A stretch of DNA of 42,290 nt from JAVBMB01 sp031552995 (GCA_031552995.1 JAVBMB010000058.1:1-42290); one strand, 5' to 3'. Positions 24,279-33,545 are shown, counted from the first letter of the stretch. Notes: generated by a model not told the origin, from the sequence alone. Numbers and translations: made by a program.

Positions 24279-24752
24279 ATGCAGAAGCAATACAAGCTGA
24301 CTAAAGAAAGATTGGATGAGTACAAGGCTGAGCTCGAGCACCTTAAGACCGTTCGTGAAAAAGAGGTTGCCGATCTTATAAAAGAAGCCCGTTCTTTTGG
24401 CGACCTTTCAGAAAACAGTGAGTATGATGAGGCCAAGAACGAGCAGGGCAAGCTGTACTCTAGGATTGCGGAGCTTGAAAACATCATTCCAAACGCAATA
24501 ATCATCGAAGAAAACACTTCTATCGACAAAGGCGTCACTATTGGCTGCAAAGTTTCGGTAGAGTTTGTTAAAGATAAACGGGTGGAGAGCTACACGGTGG
24601 TGGGCTCTCAGGAAGCCGACCCCAAACTTAAGCGGGTGTCTGACGAATCGCCTTTTGGCAAAGCGCTGATGGGGAAGCACATTGGTGAGTCGGTGCTCAT
24701 AGAAGCACCCTCCGCCACGATTGAGTGCAAGATCACCGAAATCACGCGCTAG
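24279..24752 (+). CDS. greA: Transcription elongation factor GreA
   Basis: A 157-aa factor that rescues backtracked RNA polymerase by stimulating transcript cleavage. The N-terminal antiparallel coiled coil (residues ~1-75) carries the acidic tip in ARSFGDLSENSEYDEAK, where the D and E residues reach the active site. The C-terminal FKBP-like domain (~80-157) ends in the usual SPFGKALMGKHIGE and I-x-C-K-I-x-E-I pattern. ATG 24279 follows AAAGGGGAT; the open frame upstream of it is leader. A terminator follows. Monocistronic and possibly attenuated in its leader. Confidence 0.97.
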   Translation: MQKQYKLTKERLDEYKAELEHLKTVREKEVADLIKEARSFGDLSENSEYDEAKNEQGKLYSRIAELENIIPNAIIIEENTSIDKGVTIGCKVSVEFVKDKRVESYTVVGSQEADPKLKRVSDESPFGKALMGKHIGESVLIEAPSATIECKITEITR

Positions 24753-24774
24753 GCAGTCAGGCCGGCAGGTTTGA

Positions 24775-24808
24775 GGGGCGGGATGTCAAAGTTCCGCCCC
24801 CGATTTTT
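24775..24808 (+). terminator. Rho-independent terminator of greA
   Basis: A 9-bp stem (24775-24783 with 24792-24800, one G-U) and an 8-base loop, then CGATTTTT. It lies 22 bases after the greA stop. Confidence 0.88.
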
Positions 24809-24821
24809 GATAATTCACATG

Positions 24822-24842
24822 GCCGGCAATTCGGTTGCCGGC
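24822..24842 (+). other. Short hairpin upstream of lysS
   Basis: GCCGGCAA/TTGCCGGC (8 bp, 5-base loop) lies 30 bases before the lysS start, with no T-run. No T-box features were seen in this short leader, and no clear promoter. It could be an mRNA 5' stabiliser or a processing point. Confidence 0.5.
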
Positions 24843-24872
24843 TGGGACAGAGGATAATTAAGGAGTATAATA

Positions 24873-26375
24873 ATGGACAACAACGATAACATTTCTCACG
24901 GGCAAGACGAAATTACCGTGCAGGAGCTCAGTGAGCTGCTGCAAATCAGGAGGGACAAGCTCAGCGAGCTTCAGAGAAGCGGCAATGACCCTTTTTTGAA
25001 TATCACATTTGCGCGCACATCCGACAGCGTCGAAATCCTAAACAATTTCGAGACGCTCGAGAATACGGAGGTATCTATTGCCGGGCGTATTATGTCGATG
25101 AGAGATATGGGCAAGGCGTCGTTTTGTGATTTGCGCGACCGCGGCGGGAAGATACAGGTATATGTCAAGCTCGATGAAATCGGGCAGGAAAACTATGATG
25201 CGTTCAAGAAGTATGACATTGGCGACATCATTGGCGTGCGCGGCACCGTGTTTCGCACAAGGCGCGGCGAGATATCTGTGCACGCGCTTGACGTTACGCT
25301 GCTTGCAAAGTCGCTGCTTCCGCTGTCTGAAAAGTTTCACGGCCTCAAGGATCAGGACACAAGATACCGCCAGCGCTATGTCGACCTCATTGTGAACCAC
25401 GAGGTGCGTGACACATTCATCAAGCGCAGTAAGATTATTTCCATCATCAGGCGAGAGATGGATGCCCGCGGCTACCTTGAAGTCGATACGCCGATACTTC
25501 AGACAAAGCCTACAAACTCAGCCGCAAGGCCGTTTAAGACGCATCACAACACGCTGGATATCGATATGTTCCTGCGTGTCGAGACCGAACTTGCGCTAAA
25601 GCGCCTGATAGTCGGCGGCATGGAAAAGGTATACGAAATAGGACGCATATTCCGCAACGAGGGCATGTCAATCAAGCACAACCCCGAGTTTACAACGATT
25701 GAGCTGTACGAGGCATATACGGATTACCACGGTATGATGGAGGTTGCCGAGCATCTGTTCGCAACCATAGCCAGGGAAATTTGCGGCGGTACGGTTGTGT
25801 CTTATCAGGGAACCGAGCTTGACTTCACTCCGCCGTTCGCCAGGATAACAATGACCGAGTGTGTCAAGAAGTATACAGGTGTTGATTTCGATATGATCGA
25901 CACGGATGAACAGGCTATGCAGGCAGTGCTGGCAGCCGGCTTCAAGCCGGAGAAGGGTATGAGCAGGGGAGACCTTATGTCGTTCCTCTTTGAGGAAGCG
26001 TGCGAAGATAAGCTCATCCAGCCGACATTCCTGTGCGATTACCCCATCGAGATATCGCCGCTGACTAAGAAGGTACCGCATGATTCACGGCTTGTCGAAC
26101 GTTTCGAATTATTTCTCTTCGGACGCGAGATGGCAAATGCCTATACCGAGCTGAATGACCCGATTGATCAGCGCGCGCGCTTTACGCAGCAGGCAATGCT
26201 CAAAAACCCCGAGGGCCAGTTTGAGATTGATGAGGACTTCATAACCGCAATGGAATACGGTATGACGCCGACAGGCGGTATGGGCATCGGCATCGACAGG
26301 CTGATAATGATGTTTACAGACAGCTATTCGATAAGGGATGTCTTGCTTTTCCCGACAATGAAGCCTCTTGAATGA
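24873..26375 (+). CDS. lysS: Lysyl-tRNA synthetase, class II
   Basis: A 500-aa enzyme that charges tRNA-Lys. An OB-fold anticodon-binding domain (residues ~65-160) precedes the class II catalytic core. Motif 2 is seen as RIFRNEGMSIKHNPEFT and motif 3 as GMGIGIDRLIMM near the C-terminus. HGLKDQDTRYRQRYVDLI is a LysRS signature. Length is normal. AAGGAG (24860-24865) precedes ATG 24873. Followed by a terminator. Confidence 0.98.
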   Translation: MDNNDNISHGQDEITVQELSELLQIRRDKLSELQRSGNDPFLNITFARTSDSVEILNNFETLENTEVSIAGRIMSMRDMGKASFCDLRDRGGKIQVYVKLDEIGQENYDAFKKYDIGDIIGVRGTVFRTRRGEISVHALDVTLLAKSLLPLSEKFHGLKDQDTRYRQRYVDLIVNHEVRDTFIKRSKIISIIRREMDARGYLEVDTPILQTKPTNSAARPFKTHHNTLDIDMFLRVETELALKRLIVGGMEKVYEIGRIFRNEGMSIKHNPEFTTIELYEAYTDYHGMMEVAEHLFATIAREICGGTVVSYQGTELDFTPPFARITMTECVKKYTGVDFDMIDTDEQAMQAVLAAGFKPEKGMSRGDLMSFLFEEACEDKLIQPTFLCDYPIEISPLTKKVPHDSRLVERFELFLFGREMANAYTELNDPIDQRARFTQQAMLKNPEGQFEIDEDFITAMEYGMTPTGGMGIGIDRLIMMFTDSYSIRDVLLFPTMKPLE

Positions 26376-26408
26376 GGGAATGCCGCCGGCGTCTGGGCGC
26401 CGGCGAGA

Positions 26409-26446
26409 AAAAGACCTAGACGCGCGTATGCGCGTATAGGTCTTTT
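26409..26446. terminator. Terminator after lysS, possibly bidirectional
   Basis: A 16-bp stem with a single internal G-A mismatch (26409-26425 with 26430-26446), a GTAT loop, an A-rich left edge and TTTT right edge. A second GC hairpin (GCCGGCG region, about 26387-26406) lies directly before it. Confidence 0.85.
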
Positions 26447-26492
26447 GTAAGCAAACGATACAATGATATTTTTACCGTCGGCAGGTGCGTGA

Positions 26493-27236
26493 ATGCTAAT
26501 TTCCAGCAGGGAGAACAGTGATATAAAACGCCTTGTCAGGCTGCAAAAGCAGCGTGACGAGCGCGAGCGCGAGCGGATATTTGTCTGCGAAGGGCAGATG
26601 ATGCTGGCAGAGGCGGTCGCGAGCGGCCTCATGCCGGAAAAATTATTTGTCCTTCAGGGGCAGGAAGCAAATCTGCCCACATCTATAACCTGCCCGGTTT
26701 TTAGCATAACGCCCGGCGTGCTGGAGAAAATAAGCGATACAAAATCACCGCGCGGCCCGGTGTTCACATGCCGCATGCCGGACGAAAAGCCGGTTCGCGG
26801 CGAAAAACTCATCGGCCTCGACAACCTCAGCGACCCCGGGAACATGGGAACAGTGCTGCGCGCAGCCGAGGCATTCGGTGTCGACGGCGTTGTGCTGCTG
26901 GGCAGCTGCGCCGATATCTTTTCGCCCAAAACTGTCCGCTCAGCGATGGGCTCGCTGTTTCGCGTCAATGTCTACAGCTCATCGGCGCTGCAGCTCAGCG
27001 AATACGCCGCGTCCGCCGGCCTTAAGCTGTACGCCGCATGCCTCGATGGCAAAGTTGAAGATATCCGCGCCGTCTCGTTAAAGCGCGCGTGCGTAATAAT
27101 CGGCAGCGAAGCACACGGCGTAAGCCGCGATGTACGTGATATATGCGACGCCGGCCTGATAATCCCGATATCCGGCGCGCAGTCGCTCAACGCCGCGGTC
27201 GCTGCCGCCGTTGTGATGTGGGAGATGGCACGATGA
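26493..27236 (+). CDS. SpoU/TrmH-family RNA 2'-O-methyltransferase
   Basis: A 247-aa SPOUT methyltransferase. Motif 1 is GLDNLSDPGNMGTVLRAAEAFG (with conserved N and R), motif 2 IIGSEAHGVS and motif 3 IPISGAQSLNAAVAAAVVMWEM, forming the knotted SAM site. The N-terminal ~95 residues are a SpoU substrate-binding domain (LISSRENSDIKRLVRLQ...). It is of the YsgA/RlmB type and would methylate a ribose in rRNA or tRNA; the exact nucleotide cannot be read. AGGTG lies before ATG 26493. Its stop overlaps the dprA ATG. Confidence 0.92.
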   Translation: MLISSRENSDIKRLVRLQKQRDERERERIFVCEGQMMLAEAVASGLMPEKLFVLQGQEANLPTSITCPVFSITPGVLEKISDTKSPRGPVFTCRMPDEKPVRGEKLIGLDNLSDPGNMGTVLRAAEAFGVDGVVLLGSCADIFSPKTVRSAMGSLFRVNVYSSSALQLSEYAASAGLKLYAACLDGKVEDIRAVSLKRACVIIGSEAHGVSRDVRDICDAGLIIPISGAQSLNAAVAAAVVMWEMAR

Positions 27237-28417
27237 AGTATCTTATCTGGCTCGTCGAGACTGCAAAGATTCCCCCGCAAAAAAGCCACAGATTGCTTTC
27301 GGTGCTGGGCGACAGCGAGGCCGTATGGCGTGCCACGGCGGAGCAGGCGGGTAACATCGTCCAGCTGACGCCTGAAGAAAACCGTACGTTTTCCGACAAG
27401 GGGCTGCGCGAAGCCGAGGGCATACTGGGCCGCTGCAAAGCGATGGGGGTCAGGGTAATCGGTATATTCGATAATGAATATCCCGACAGATTGAAGAACA
27501 TTTATGACCCGCCGACCGTCTTATACTTACTAGGAAAGCTGCCGGACTTTGATAAAATACCGTCAATATCCATTGTTGGGCACCGTAATGCGACGCCGTA
27601 CGGAATAATGGCGGCTGAAAAACTCGGGCAAAAGCTCAGCGAGAGCGGGTTTATTGTTGTTTCCGGAATGGCAAAAGGCATCGACGGCGCAGCTCATCGC
27701 GGCGCGCTGAAAGGGCTTGTGCCTACAGTCGCTGTATTCGGCACTGCGATTGACCAGTGTTACCCCGCAGAAAATGTATACCTCTTTCACCAGATTCTCC
27801 AGCGCGGCGCTATCCTTTCGGAGTATCCGCCCGGAAAAAAAGGCCAGGCTTACTACTTCCCGCGGCGCAACCGCATTATCAGCGGGCTGACACTCGGAAC
27901 TGTCGTCGTTGAGGCCGGGCGCAAAAGCGGCTCGCTGATAACCGCAAATCTTGCGCTTGACCAGGGCAGGGATGTGTTCGCCGTCCCCGGCTCAATAAAC
28001 GCCTCCTCGTCGGAGGGCGCTAACGACCTGATAAAAAAAGGTGCTAAGCTTATCAGTGATGCATACGATGTTATAATTGAATACAGTGGCCTTTACGAGG
28101 GATATTTCCGCGCGCTGGCCGCGCGGCAGGAGGAAATTAAAAGCAGCCGTGTCATGACGCGTCCGCAGAATATTCAGCCTTCGCAGCCGGCGCAGCAGAG
28201 CAAGCCGCAAAAGCAAACGCTCAGCGCTGTATTTGGGGATAAGGCAATTTCTTCCACCGGCGATATAGTACTGGACGCGATAACGGTTAAAACACATATA
28301 GACCGGCTTATCGAGACGCTCAATCTGCCGGAGGGTGAACTTATGGCACGGCTCACAATACTCGAAATCGAGGGCAAAATCCGCCAGCTTGCCGGCAAAT
28401 ACTTCGAGCGCATATGA
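27233..28417 (+). CDS. dprA: DNA processing protein DprA/Smf
   Basis: A 394-aa protein that binds incoming single-stranded DNA and loads RecA. A short N-terminal helical domain (~1-75) precedes the Rossmann-like core (~95-300), with SIVGHRNATPYG, GMAKGIDGAAHRGAL, AVFGTAIDQCYP, FPRRNRIISGL, VVVEAG and SGSLITANLALDQGRDVFAVPG. A Gln/Pro-rich linker and a C-terminal winged helix (~320-394) follow. Translationally coupled to the methyltransferase (ATGA). Many bacteria that are not naturally transformable keep dprA, so it alone does not prove competence. Confidence 0.96.
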   Translation: MKYLIWLVETAKIPPQKSHRLLSVLGDSEAVWRATAEQAGNIVQLTPEENRTFSDKGLREAEGILGRCKAMGVRVIGIFDNEYPDRLKNIYDPPTVLYLLGKLPDFDKIPSISIVGHRNATPYGIMAAEKLGQKLSESGFIVVSGMAKGIDGAAHRGALKGLVPTVAVFGTAIDQCYPAENVYLFHQILQRGAILSEYPPGKKGQAYYFPRRNRIISGLTLGTVVVEAGRKSGSLITANLALDQGRDVFAVPGSINASSSEGANDLIKKGAKLISDAYDVIIEYSGLYEGYFRALAARQEEIKSSRVMTRPQNIQPSQPAQQSKPQKQTLSAVFGDKAISSTGDIVLDAITVKTHIDRLIETLNLPEGELMARLTILEIEGKIRQLAGKYFERI

Positions 28418-28420
28418 TAT

Positions 28421-28491
28421 TTGGCGCTTAACGGCAAGCGGTTTATATAGAGACAAACTACAGAAAGGATCTGCCCGGGCCAGAGCCCGGG
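28421..28491 (+). promoter_or_regulatory. Possible topA promoter and leader hairpin
   Basis: TTGGCG (28421-28426), 17 bases, TATATA (28444-28449) may start topA. The leader has a ribosome-site-like AGAAAGGA (28462-28469) separated from ATG 28504 by a CCCGGG-CCAGAG-CCCGGG hairpin (28474-28491). No Shine-Dalgarno sequence lies at the normal distance from the ATG. Confidence 0.35.
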
Positions 28492-28503
28492 ATACGTTGA
28501 ACA

Positions 28504-30786
28504 ATGTCAAAACTATTGATAGTCGAATCGCCTGCAAAGGCAAAGACGATAACAAAATACCTTGGCCCAGGCTATTCGGTCAAGGCGTCGATGGGGCATC
28601 TGCGCGACCTTCCCAAAAAAGAGATTGGCGTCGATGTCGACAACAATTTCGAGACAACCTATGTGCCTATCGAGGGCAAGGACAAGACAATTCGTGATCT
28701 TAAAGCCGCGGCGGATGCCGCGGACGCAGTGCTGCTGGCAACCGACCCCGACCGCGAGGGGGAGGCTATTTCTTGGCATCTGCAGCAGCTTCTGGGCCTT
28801 ACGCAGGAAAAGACAAGCCGCGTCACGTTCAACGAGATAACGAAGAAAGCCGTCACCGATGCCGTTGCCGCGCCGAGGGACATAGATATGAATCTTGTCG
28901 ACGCGCAGCAGGCGCGCAGGATTCTTGACCGCATCGTCGGTTACAAGCTGTCGCCGTTCCTGTGGCGCAAGGTGCGTTCGGGCCTGTCTGCCGGACGTGT
29001 GCAGTCGGTTGTAACCCGATTGATTGTCGACAGAGAGCGGGAGATAAACGCATTTGTCCCGCAGGAATATTGGTCGATTGCCGTCACGCTCAGTCAGCTT
29101 GGCAAACAGTTTACCGCCTCATTTTATGGAGATTCATCGGGTAAGGTTGAGTTAAAAAGTCAGCGGCAGACCGAAACGGTGCTTGAAGCCATTGACGGCA
29201 AACCCTACACGGTATCCAGCGTAAACAAGGCAAAGAAAAAGCGTCAGCCGGCGCCGCCGTTTATTACATCCACGCTTCAGCAAGACGCATCGCGCAAGCT
29301 CGGCATGGCGTCGCGCCGCGTGATGTCTGTCGCGCAGGAGCTGTATGAGGGCGTGGAAATCGACGGCATGGGAATGACAGGTCTCATCACATACATGAGA
29401 ACCGATTCGCTGCGCATCGCAGGCGAGGCGCTTGACGCCGCGCGCGGGTACATCTCAGGCAAATACGGCAGCGAATATATGCCGCAAAAGCCGCGTGTGT
29501 TCAAGTCGAAGAAGAGCGCGCAGGACGCGCACGAGGCCATACGTCCGTCCAATCCCGGTATAACGCCGGACAGCATTAAAAAAAGCCTGACGCCCGACCA
29601 GTATAAGGTCTACAAGCTTATCTGGTCCCGCTTCATCGCCTGCCAGATGAGTGAGGCTGTTTTCGATACGACATCCGCCAATATAGACAATGCAGGGTAT
29701 ATATTCCGCGCCACGGGCCAGCAGATTGCGTTCCCTGGCTTCCTTGCGCTTTACGAAGAGAGCTTTGACGAAATAAAAGATGAAGACGGCGCGCTTCTGC
29801 CGGAACTAAAAGCCGGCGACCGGCCCGAGCATATAAAAACCGAGCCGAAGCAGCATTTCACCGAGCCGCCGGCACGGTTTACCGAGGCGTCGCTTATCAA
29901 GATAATGGAAGAGCTGGGCATCGGCCGTCCGAGCACTTACGCCCCGACAATTTCTGTTGTGCTCGACAGAGAGTATATCGTTAAGGACGGGCGCGCACTT
30001 CGTCCAACCGCGCTTGGCGAGGCAGTGACCGACCTGCTGGTCGACAAGTTTCCCGACATAGTTGACGCGAAGTTCACCGCCTCGATGGAGGATAAGCTCG
30101 ACAGCGTCGAGGGCGGCAATGTCGATTATCGCAAGATGCTAAAACCTTTTTACGAGGGGTTTGCGAATCAGCTAACAAAAGCCGAGCAGGATTTGGATAA
30201 AAAGCGAATAAAGGTACGCGATGAAGAAACTGACGTCGTATGTGAGCTCTGCGGGCGCAAGATGGTCATTAAGTCGTCGCGTTTCGGCAAGTTTTTGGCA
30301 TGCCCGGGCTATCCGGAATGCAAAAACACAAAGCCGATAACCGAGGAAGTCGGCGCTCCGTGCCCGGTCTGCGGCGCCAAATTGCTCAAGAAAAAATCGC
30401 GCAGCGGCTATTATTACTATGGCTGCGAAAAAAATCCGGAGTGCGCATTTATGACGTGGGACACCCCGACAAACCAAAAATGTCCCAAATGCGGCGGTGT
30501 TGTCTATAAGCATTATACGCGCGAAGAAAAAAAGAAAGTTTGCCATGTACCCGGCTGCGGGTATGAAGAACCGGTCGCCACACGCAAGAAAAAGGACGAC
30601 GCCTCCGAAGATAAACCAGCTAAAAAGCCGGCTGCCAAATCCTCAAAATCTGCGGCAAAGGAAGCTGCGGCGGCAAAATCAACCGCAAAGAAATCCGCAT
30701 CAAGTAATCCCGCCGCCAAAAAGCCCGCCGCAAAGAAAACGACAAAAACACCGGCAAAGAAAGCCGCCCAAAAGGCCGATGAATAG
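28504..30786 (+). CDS. topA: DNA topoisomerase I
   Basis: A 760-aa type IA topoisomerase that relaxes negative supercoils. The Toprim domain holds E8 and DPDREGE (81-87). The active-site tyrosine is Y297 in GLITYMRTDSLRIAG. Three zinc-binding C-terminal repeats follow (VCELCGRKM...CPGYPEC; CPVCGAKL...CEKNPEC; CPKCGGVV...CHVPGC), then a ~65-residue Lys/Ala/Ser-rich tail from about residue 692, probably DNA-binding. ATG 28504 is the first start in frame, since a stop lies just upstream. The 3' end overlaps trmFO by 8 bases. Confidence 0.97.
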   Translation: MSKLLIVESPAKAKTITKYLGPGYSVKASMGHLRDLPKKEIGVDVDNNFETTYVPIEGKDKTIRDLKAAADAADAVLLATDPDREGEAISWHLQQLLGLTQEKTSRVTFNEITKKAVTDAVAAPRDIDMNLVDAQQARRILDRIVGYKLSPFLWRKVRSGLSAGRVQSVVTRLIVDREREINAFVPQEYWSIAVTLSQLGKQFTASFYGDSSGKVELKSQRQTETVLEAIDGKPYTVSSVNKAKKKRQPAPPFITSTLQQDASRKLGMASRRVMSVAQELYEGVEIDGMGMTGLITYMRTDSLRIAGEALDAARGYISGKYGSEYMPQKPRVFKSKKSAQDAHEAIRPSNPGITPDSIKKSLTPDQYKVYKLIWSRFIACQMSEAVFDTTSANIDNAGYIFRATGQQIAFPGFLALYEESFDEIKDEDGALLPELKAGDRPEHIKTEPKQHFTEPPARFTEASLIKIMEELGIGRPSTYAPTISVVLDREYIVKDGRALRPTALGEAVTDLLVDKFPDIVDAKFTASMEDKLDSVEGGNVDYRKMLKPFYEGFANQLTKAEQDLDKKRIKVRDEETDVVCELCGRKMVIKSSRFGKFLACPGYPECKNTKPITEEVGAPCPVCGAKLLKKKSRSGYYYYGCEKNPECAFMTWDTPTNQKCPKCGGVVYKHYTREEKKKVCHVPGCGYEEPVATRKKKDDASEDKPAKKPAAKSSKSAAKEAAAAKSTAKKSASSNPAAKKPAAKKTTKTPAKKAAQKADE

Positions 30787-32095
30787 TGTAACCGTTCTCG
30801 GCGCCGGCCTTGCCGGATGTGAGGCGGCATGGCAGCTGGCCGAACGCGGTGTGCGTGTGACGCTTATAGACATGAAGCCGGAGAGTATGTCCCCGGCGCA
30901 CACAAACAAAAGCTTTGCCGAGCTTGTGTGTTCGAACTCGCTTCGCGGCGCCGCGCTGCACACGGCGCCCGGTCTGCTTAAAGAAGAGCTGCGCCGCCTG
31001 GGCTCCCTTTTAATCGAGTGCGCCGACGCCACAGCGGTTCCGGCAGGCGGAGCGCTGGCGGTAGACAGGCATGATTTTTCGGCGCTAGTTACAAAGCGTA
31101 TTATGGGGCACCAGAATATCACATTTCAGTGCCGTCGTATCGATCTTGTGCCTGACGGTGATGTCATTGTCGCGACAGGGCCGCTTACGGACGGTGCGCT
31201 CGCCCGGCATATAGCGTCGCTTACCGGCGGTCAGCCGCTGCACTTTTTTGATGCCGCTGCGCCGATTATCAGCGCCGACAGTATCGATATGGGCTTTGCG
31301 TATTTCGGCGCTCGGTATGACCGCGGCACGCCGGACTACATAAATTGCCCGATGGACAAGCAGCAGTATATCGATTTTGTCACGCAGCTGGGTCAGGCTC
31401 ACCAGGCCGAAGTTCACGGCTTTGAAGACCAGTCGGTCTTTGAGGGCTGCATGCCGGTTGAAGTCATGGCGAGGAGAGGGCAGGATGCCCTGCGTTACGG
31501 GCCGCTTAAGCCGGTAGGCCTGCGCGACCCGGTAACAGGTGCCGGCGCATACGCCGTTGTGCAGCTGCGCTCCGAAAATGCCGAAAAGACGATGTACAAC
31601 CTTGTCGGGTTTCAGACACATCTTAAAGTGGGCGAGCAGAAGCGGGTTTTCAGCATGATTCCGGCGCTTCACAGCGCCGAGTTCCTGCGATACGGCGTTA
31701 TGCACCGCAACAGCTATATAGATTCGCCCGGTAAGCTTGACCGGTTTTACCGGCTTATCGGGCGCGAAAACATCATGTTCGCCGGGCAGATGACCGGTGT
31801 CGAGGGTTATATCGAATCGGGCGCCTCCGGGCTGTGTGCCGGGGTAAATATGGCGCGCACGCTTTCCGGCTCTTCACCGGTTGACTTTCCAAGGGAAACA
31901 GCGATCGGGGCGCTTGGGTTCCACATTGCTCACTATCAGGGCGGCAGTTTTCAGCCGATGAATATAAACTTCGGCCTGCTGACGCCGCTCGGCCGCCGCG
32001 TAAAGGATAAGCGAGACCGGTATACGCTGATATCCGAGCGTGCGCTTGAGTGCATCGACGGCCTGAAAGGTAATATACTGGAGGATAGGCTATGA
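30779..32095 (+). CDS. trmFO: Methylenetetrahydrofolate-tRNA uracil-54 methyltransferase TrmFO
   Basis: A 438-aa flavoprotein that makes ribothymidine 54 in the tRNA T-loop, using folate in place of SAM. The FAD-binding GAGLAGCEAAWQLAERG is at ~8-24, and ELVCSNSLRG, LLKEELRRLGSL and GQMTGVEGYIESGASGL are family signatures. The start ATG 30779 overlaps the end of topA; the longer open frame upstream is topA out of frame. The topA-trmFO order is typical of Firmicutes. Its TGA overlaps the plsX ATG. Confidence 0.96.
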   Translation: MNSVTVLGAGLAGCEAAWQLAERGVRVTLIDMKPESMSPAHTNKSFAELVCSNSLRGAALHTAPGLLKEELRRLGSLLIECADATAVPAGGALAVDRHDFSALVTKRIMGHQNITFQCRRIDLVPDGDVIVATGPLTDGALARHIASLTGGQPLHFFDAAAPIISADSIDMGFAYFGARYDRGTPDYINCPMDKQQYIDFVTQLGQAHQAEVHGFEDQSVFEGCMPVEVMARRGQDALRYGPLKPVGLRDPVTGAGAYAVVQLRSENAEKTMYNLVGFQTHLKVGEQKRVFSMIPALHSAEFLRYGVMHRNSYIDSPGKLDRFYRLIGRENIMFAGQMTGVEGYIESGASGLCAGVNMARTLSGSSPVDFPRETAIGALGFHIAHYQGGSFQPMNINFGLLTPLGRRVKDKRDRYTLISERALECIDGLKGNILEDRL

Positions 32096-33120
32096 GGATA
32101 ATTTTGGACGCTATGGGTGGAGACAACGCGCCGCAGGCAATGGTCGAGGGCGCCGTTCTCGCCGCCGGGCAGTATAAATGCGACGTTGTTTTGACCGGTG
32201 ATTCTCCCCGTATTGAATCAATTTTGAACGGGCGGGGCGACGGAAAAATCACTGTAGTCCACACAACCGAAGTTATAGAAATGGACGACCCGGCAAGCTC
32301 CGCTGTCCGGCATAAAAAGGATTCCAGCATGGCGGTCGGCCTGCGCATGCTCAGGGATAATGAAGGCGACGCGTTTGTTTCCGCCGGCAGCACTGGCGCG
32401 GTTTTAAGCGGCGCAACCTTGCTCGTAAAGCGCATACCGGGCATACGACGGGCGGCACTTGCCCCGGTGCTTCCCACAAAAAAAGGCGGCGCGCTGCTAA
32501 TCGATTGCGGCGCCAATGTCGACTGCACGCCGGAATATCTGCTTCAATTCGCCTATCTGGGATACTACTACATGCAGAAGGTTCGCGGCATAGCAAACCC
32601 GCGCGTCGCGCTTATCAATAACGGCGCAGAGGAGCATAAGGGCGGCCAGCTTCAGCAGGACACGTATGCCCTGCTGAAAGAAGCCGGCGAACGGATAAAC
32701 TTTATCGGCAATATAGAGGGGCGGGACATCCCGTCCGGCGACGCCGACGTGCTTGTTACAGACGGCTTCACCGGCAATGTCGTGCTTAAGACTATCGAAG
32801 GGGTTGCCATGTTTTTCATGGGCGAAATCAAGGATGTAATGATGGAAAACACTCGCACAAAGCTGGCGGCGGCTACATTAAAACCGGGCATCAGCCGTCT
32901 TAAGGAGCGGCTTGATTACAAGGAAATCGGAGGTGCGCCGATGCTTGGCATTTCAAAGCCGGTGCTGAAAGCCCACGGCTCTTGTGACGCCCGCGCGTTG
33001 TGCAGCGCAATCGGGCGGGCTGTCGCGTTTGTCGAGAGCGGATATATTCAGACTGTAGAGAATAATATTGGCAGCATGACAGTAAAAGCGCCGACGAATG
33101 ATGCCGCGGAACATGAGTAA
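32092..33120 (+). CDS. plsX: Phosphate acyltransferase PlsX
   Basis: A 342-aa enzyme that converts acyl-ACP to acyl-phosphate for phosphatidic acid synthesis, working with PlsY. Motifs are the N-terminal ILDAMGGDNAPQAMVEG, SAGSTGAVL, DCGANVDC and GFTGNVVLKTIEGVA. Length is normal. Coupled to trmFO by ATGA. The acyl carrier protein gene follows under its own promoter; fabD and fabG, often found here in other bacteria, are absent from the interval. Confidence 0.97.
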   Translation: MRIILDAMGGDNAPQAMVEGAVLAAGQYKCDVVLTGDSPRIESILNGRGDGKITVVHTTEVIEMDDPASSAVRHKKDSSMAVGLRMLRDNEGDAFVSAGSTGAVLSGATLLVKRIPGIRRAALAPVLPTKKGGALLIDCGANVDCTPEYLLQFAYLGYYYMQKVRGIANPRVALINNGAEEHKGGQLQQDTYALLKEAGERINFIGNIEGRDIPSGDADVLVTDGFTGNVVLKTIEGVAMFFMGEIKDVMMENTRTKLAAATLKPGISRLKERLDYKEIGGAPMLGISKPVLKAHGSCDARALCSAIGRAVAFVESGYIQTVENNIGSMTVKAPTNDAAEHE

Positions 33121-33148
33121 TTCCGCGCATACTCCCCTTAATGTGACA

Positions 33149-33168
33149 GTTTTCGCGGTGACGAAAAC
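33149..33168 (+). other. Inverted repeat between plsX and acpP
   Basis: GTTTTCG-CGGTGA-CGAAAAC, 7-bp arms, about 40 bases before the acpP -35 box. There is no T-run after it. It could be a regulator site or an mRNA end hairpin; it does not match the FapR operator as I know it. Confidence 0.45.
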
Positions 33169-33208
33169 CAGGTCATAATAAAATCATTGTTAAATTATTA
33201 TAAAACAC

Positions 33209-33237
33209 TTTACAAGCAATAAAAGCTTTGCTATAAT
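33209..33237 (+). promoter_or_regulatory. Strong acpP promoter
   Basis: TTTACA (33209-33214), 17 bases, TATAAT (33232-33237), in an AT-rich stretch. The leader is about 60 bases and ends in GGAGG (33296-33300), 6 bases before ATG 33307. Confidence 0.85.
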
Positions 33238-33306
33238 CCACAAAGTATAAAGACTGAGTGTTCGAATAAATCATATTCAATGATTATTTGTGATCGGAGG
33301 AGCGTT

Positions 33307-33537
33307 ATGATATTTGAAAAACTTCGGGAGCTTGCTGCCGACCAGTTTGGCGTTGACCCGGATGATGTAGCAATGGAGACCAGTTTTATCGAGGACTTCG
33401 ATGCCGACTCAATTGACGTTGTTGAGTTCATGATGGCAGTCGAGGAGGCATTTGAAATCGGCGAAATCGAAGAGAACGCGCTTGAGAAAATCAAAACCAT
33501 CGGCGATGTCGTCGCATACATCAAGGATCATACCTGA
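33307..33537 (+). CDS. acpP: Acyl carrier protein
   Basis: A 76-aa, very acidic four-helix protein that carries fatty acyl chains. The phosphopantetheine serine is S35 in DADSIDVVE (DSI instead of the commoner DSL). The start ATG 33307 follows GGAGG; the upstream codons in frame are leader. It is followed by a terminator, consistent with a short abundant transcript. It supplies PlsX with acyl-ACP. Confidence 0.95.
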   Translation: MIFEKLRELAADQFGVDPDDVAMETSFIEDFDADSIDVVEFMMAVEEAFEIGEIEENALEKIKTIGDVVAYIKDHT

Positions 33538-33545
33538 AAGCCGTC

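Noticed and set aside
24753..24872. T-box riboswitch before lysS
   Set aside because: Only about 60 bases lie between the greA terminator and lysS, with no T-box sequence or specifier stem-loop.
30497..30778. N-terminal extension of trmFO by 94 codons
   Set aside because: It is out of frame inside topA; TrmFO homologues begin right at the FAD-binding strand, matching ATG 30779.
30580..30786. Low-complexity Lys/Ala-rich DNA at the end of topA as a repeat or slippage tract
   Set aside because: It is in frame and encodes a basic tail of a kind common in topoisomerase I; the codons vary, so it is not a simple DNA repeat.
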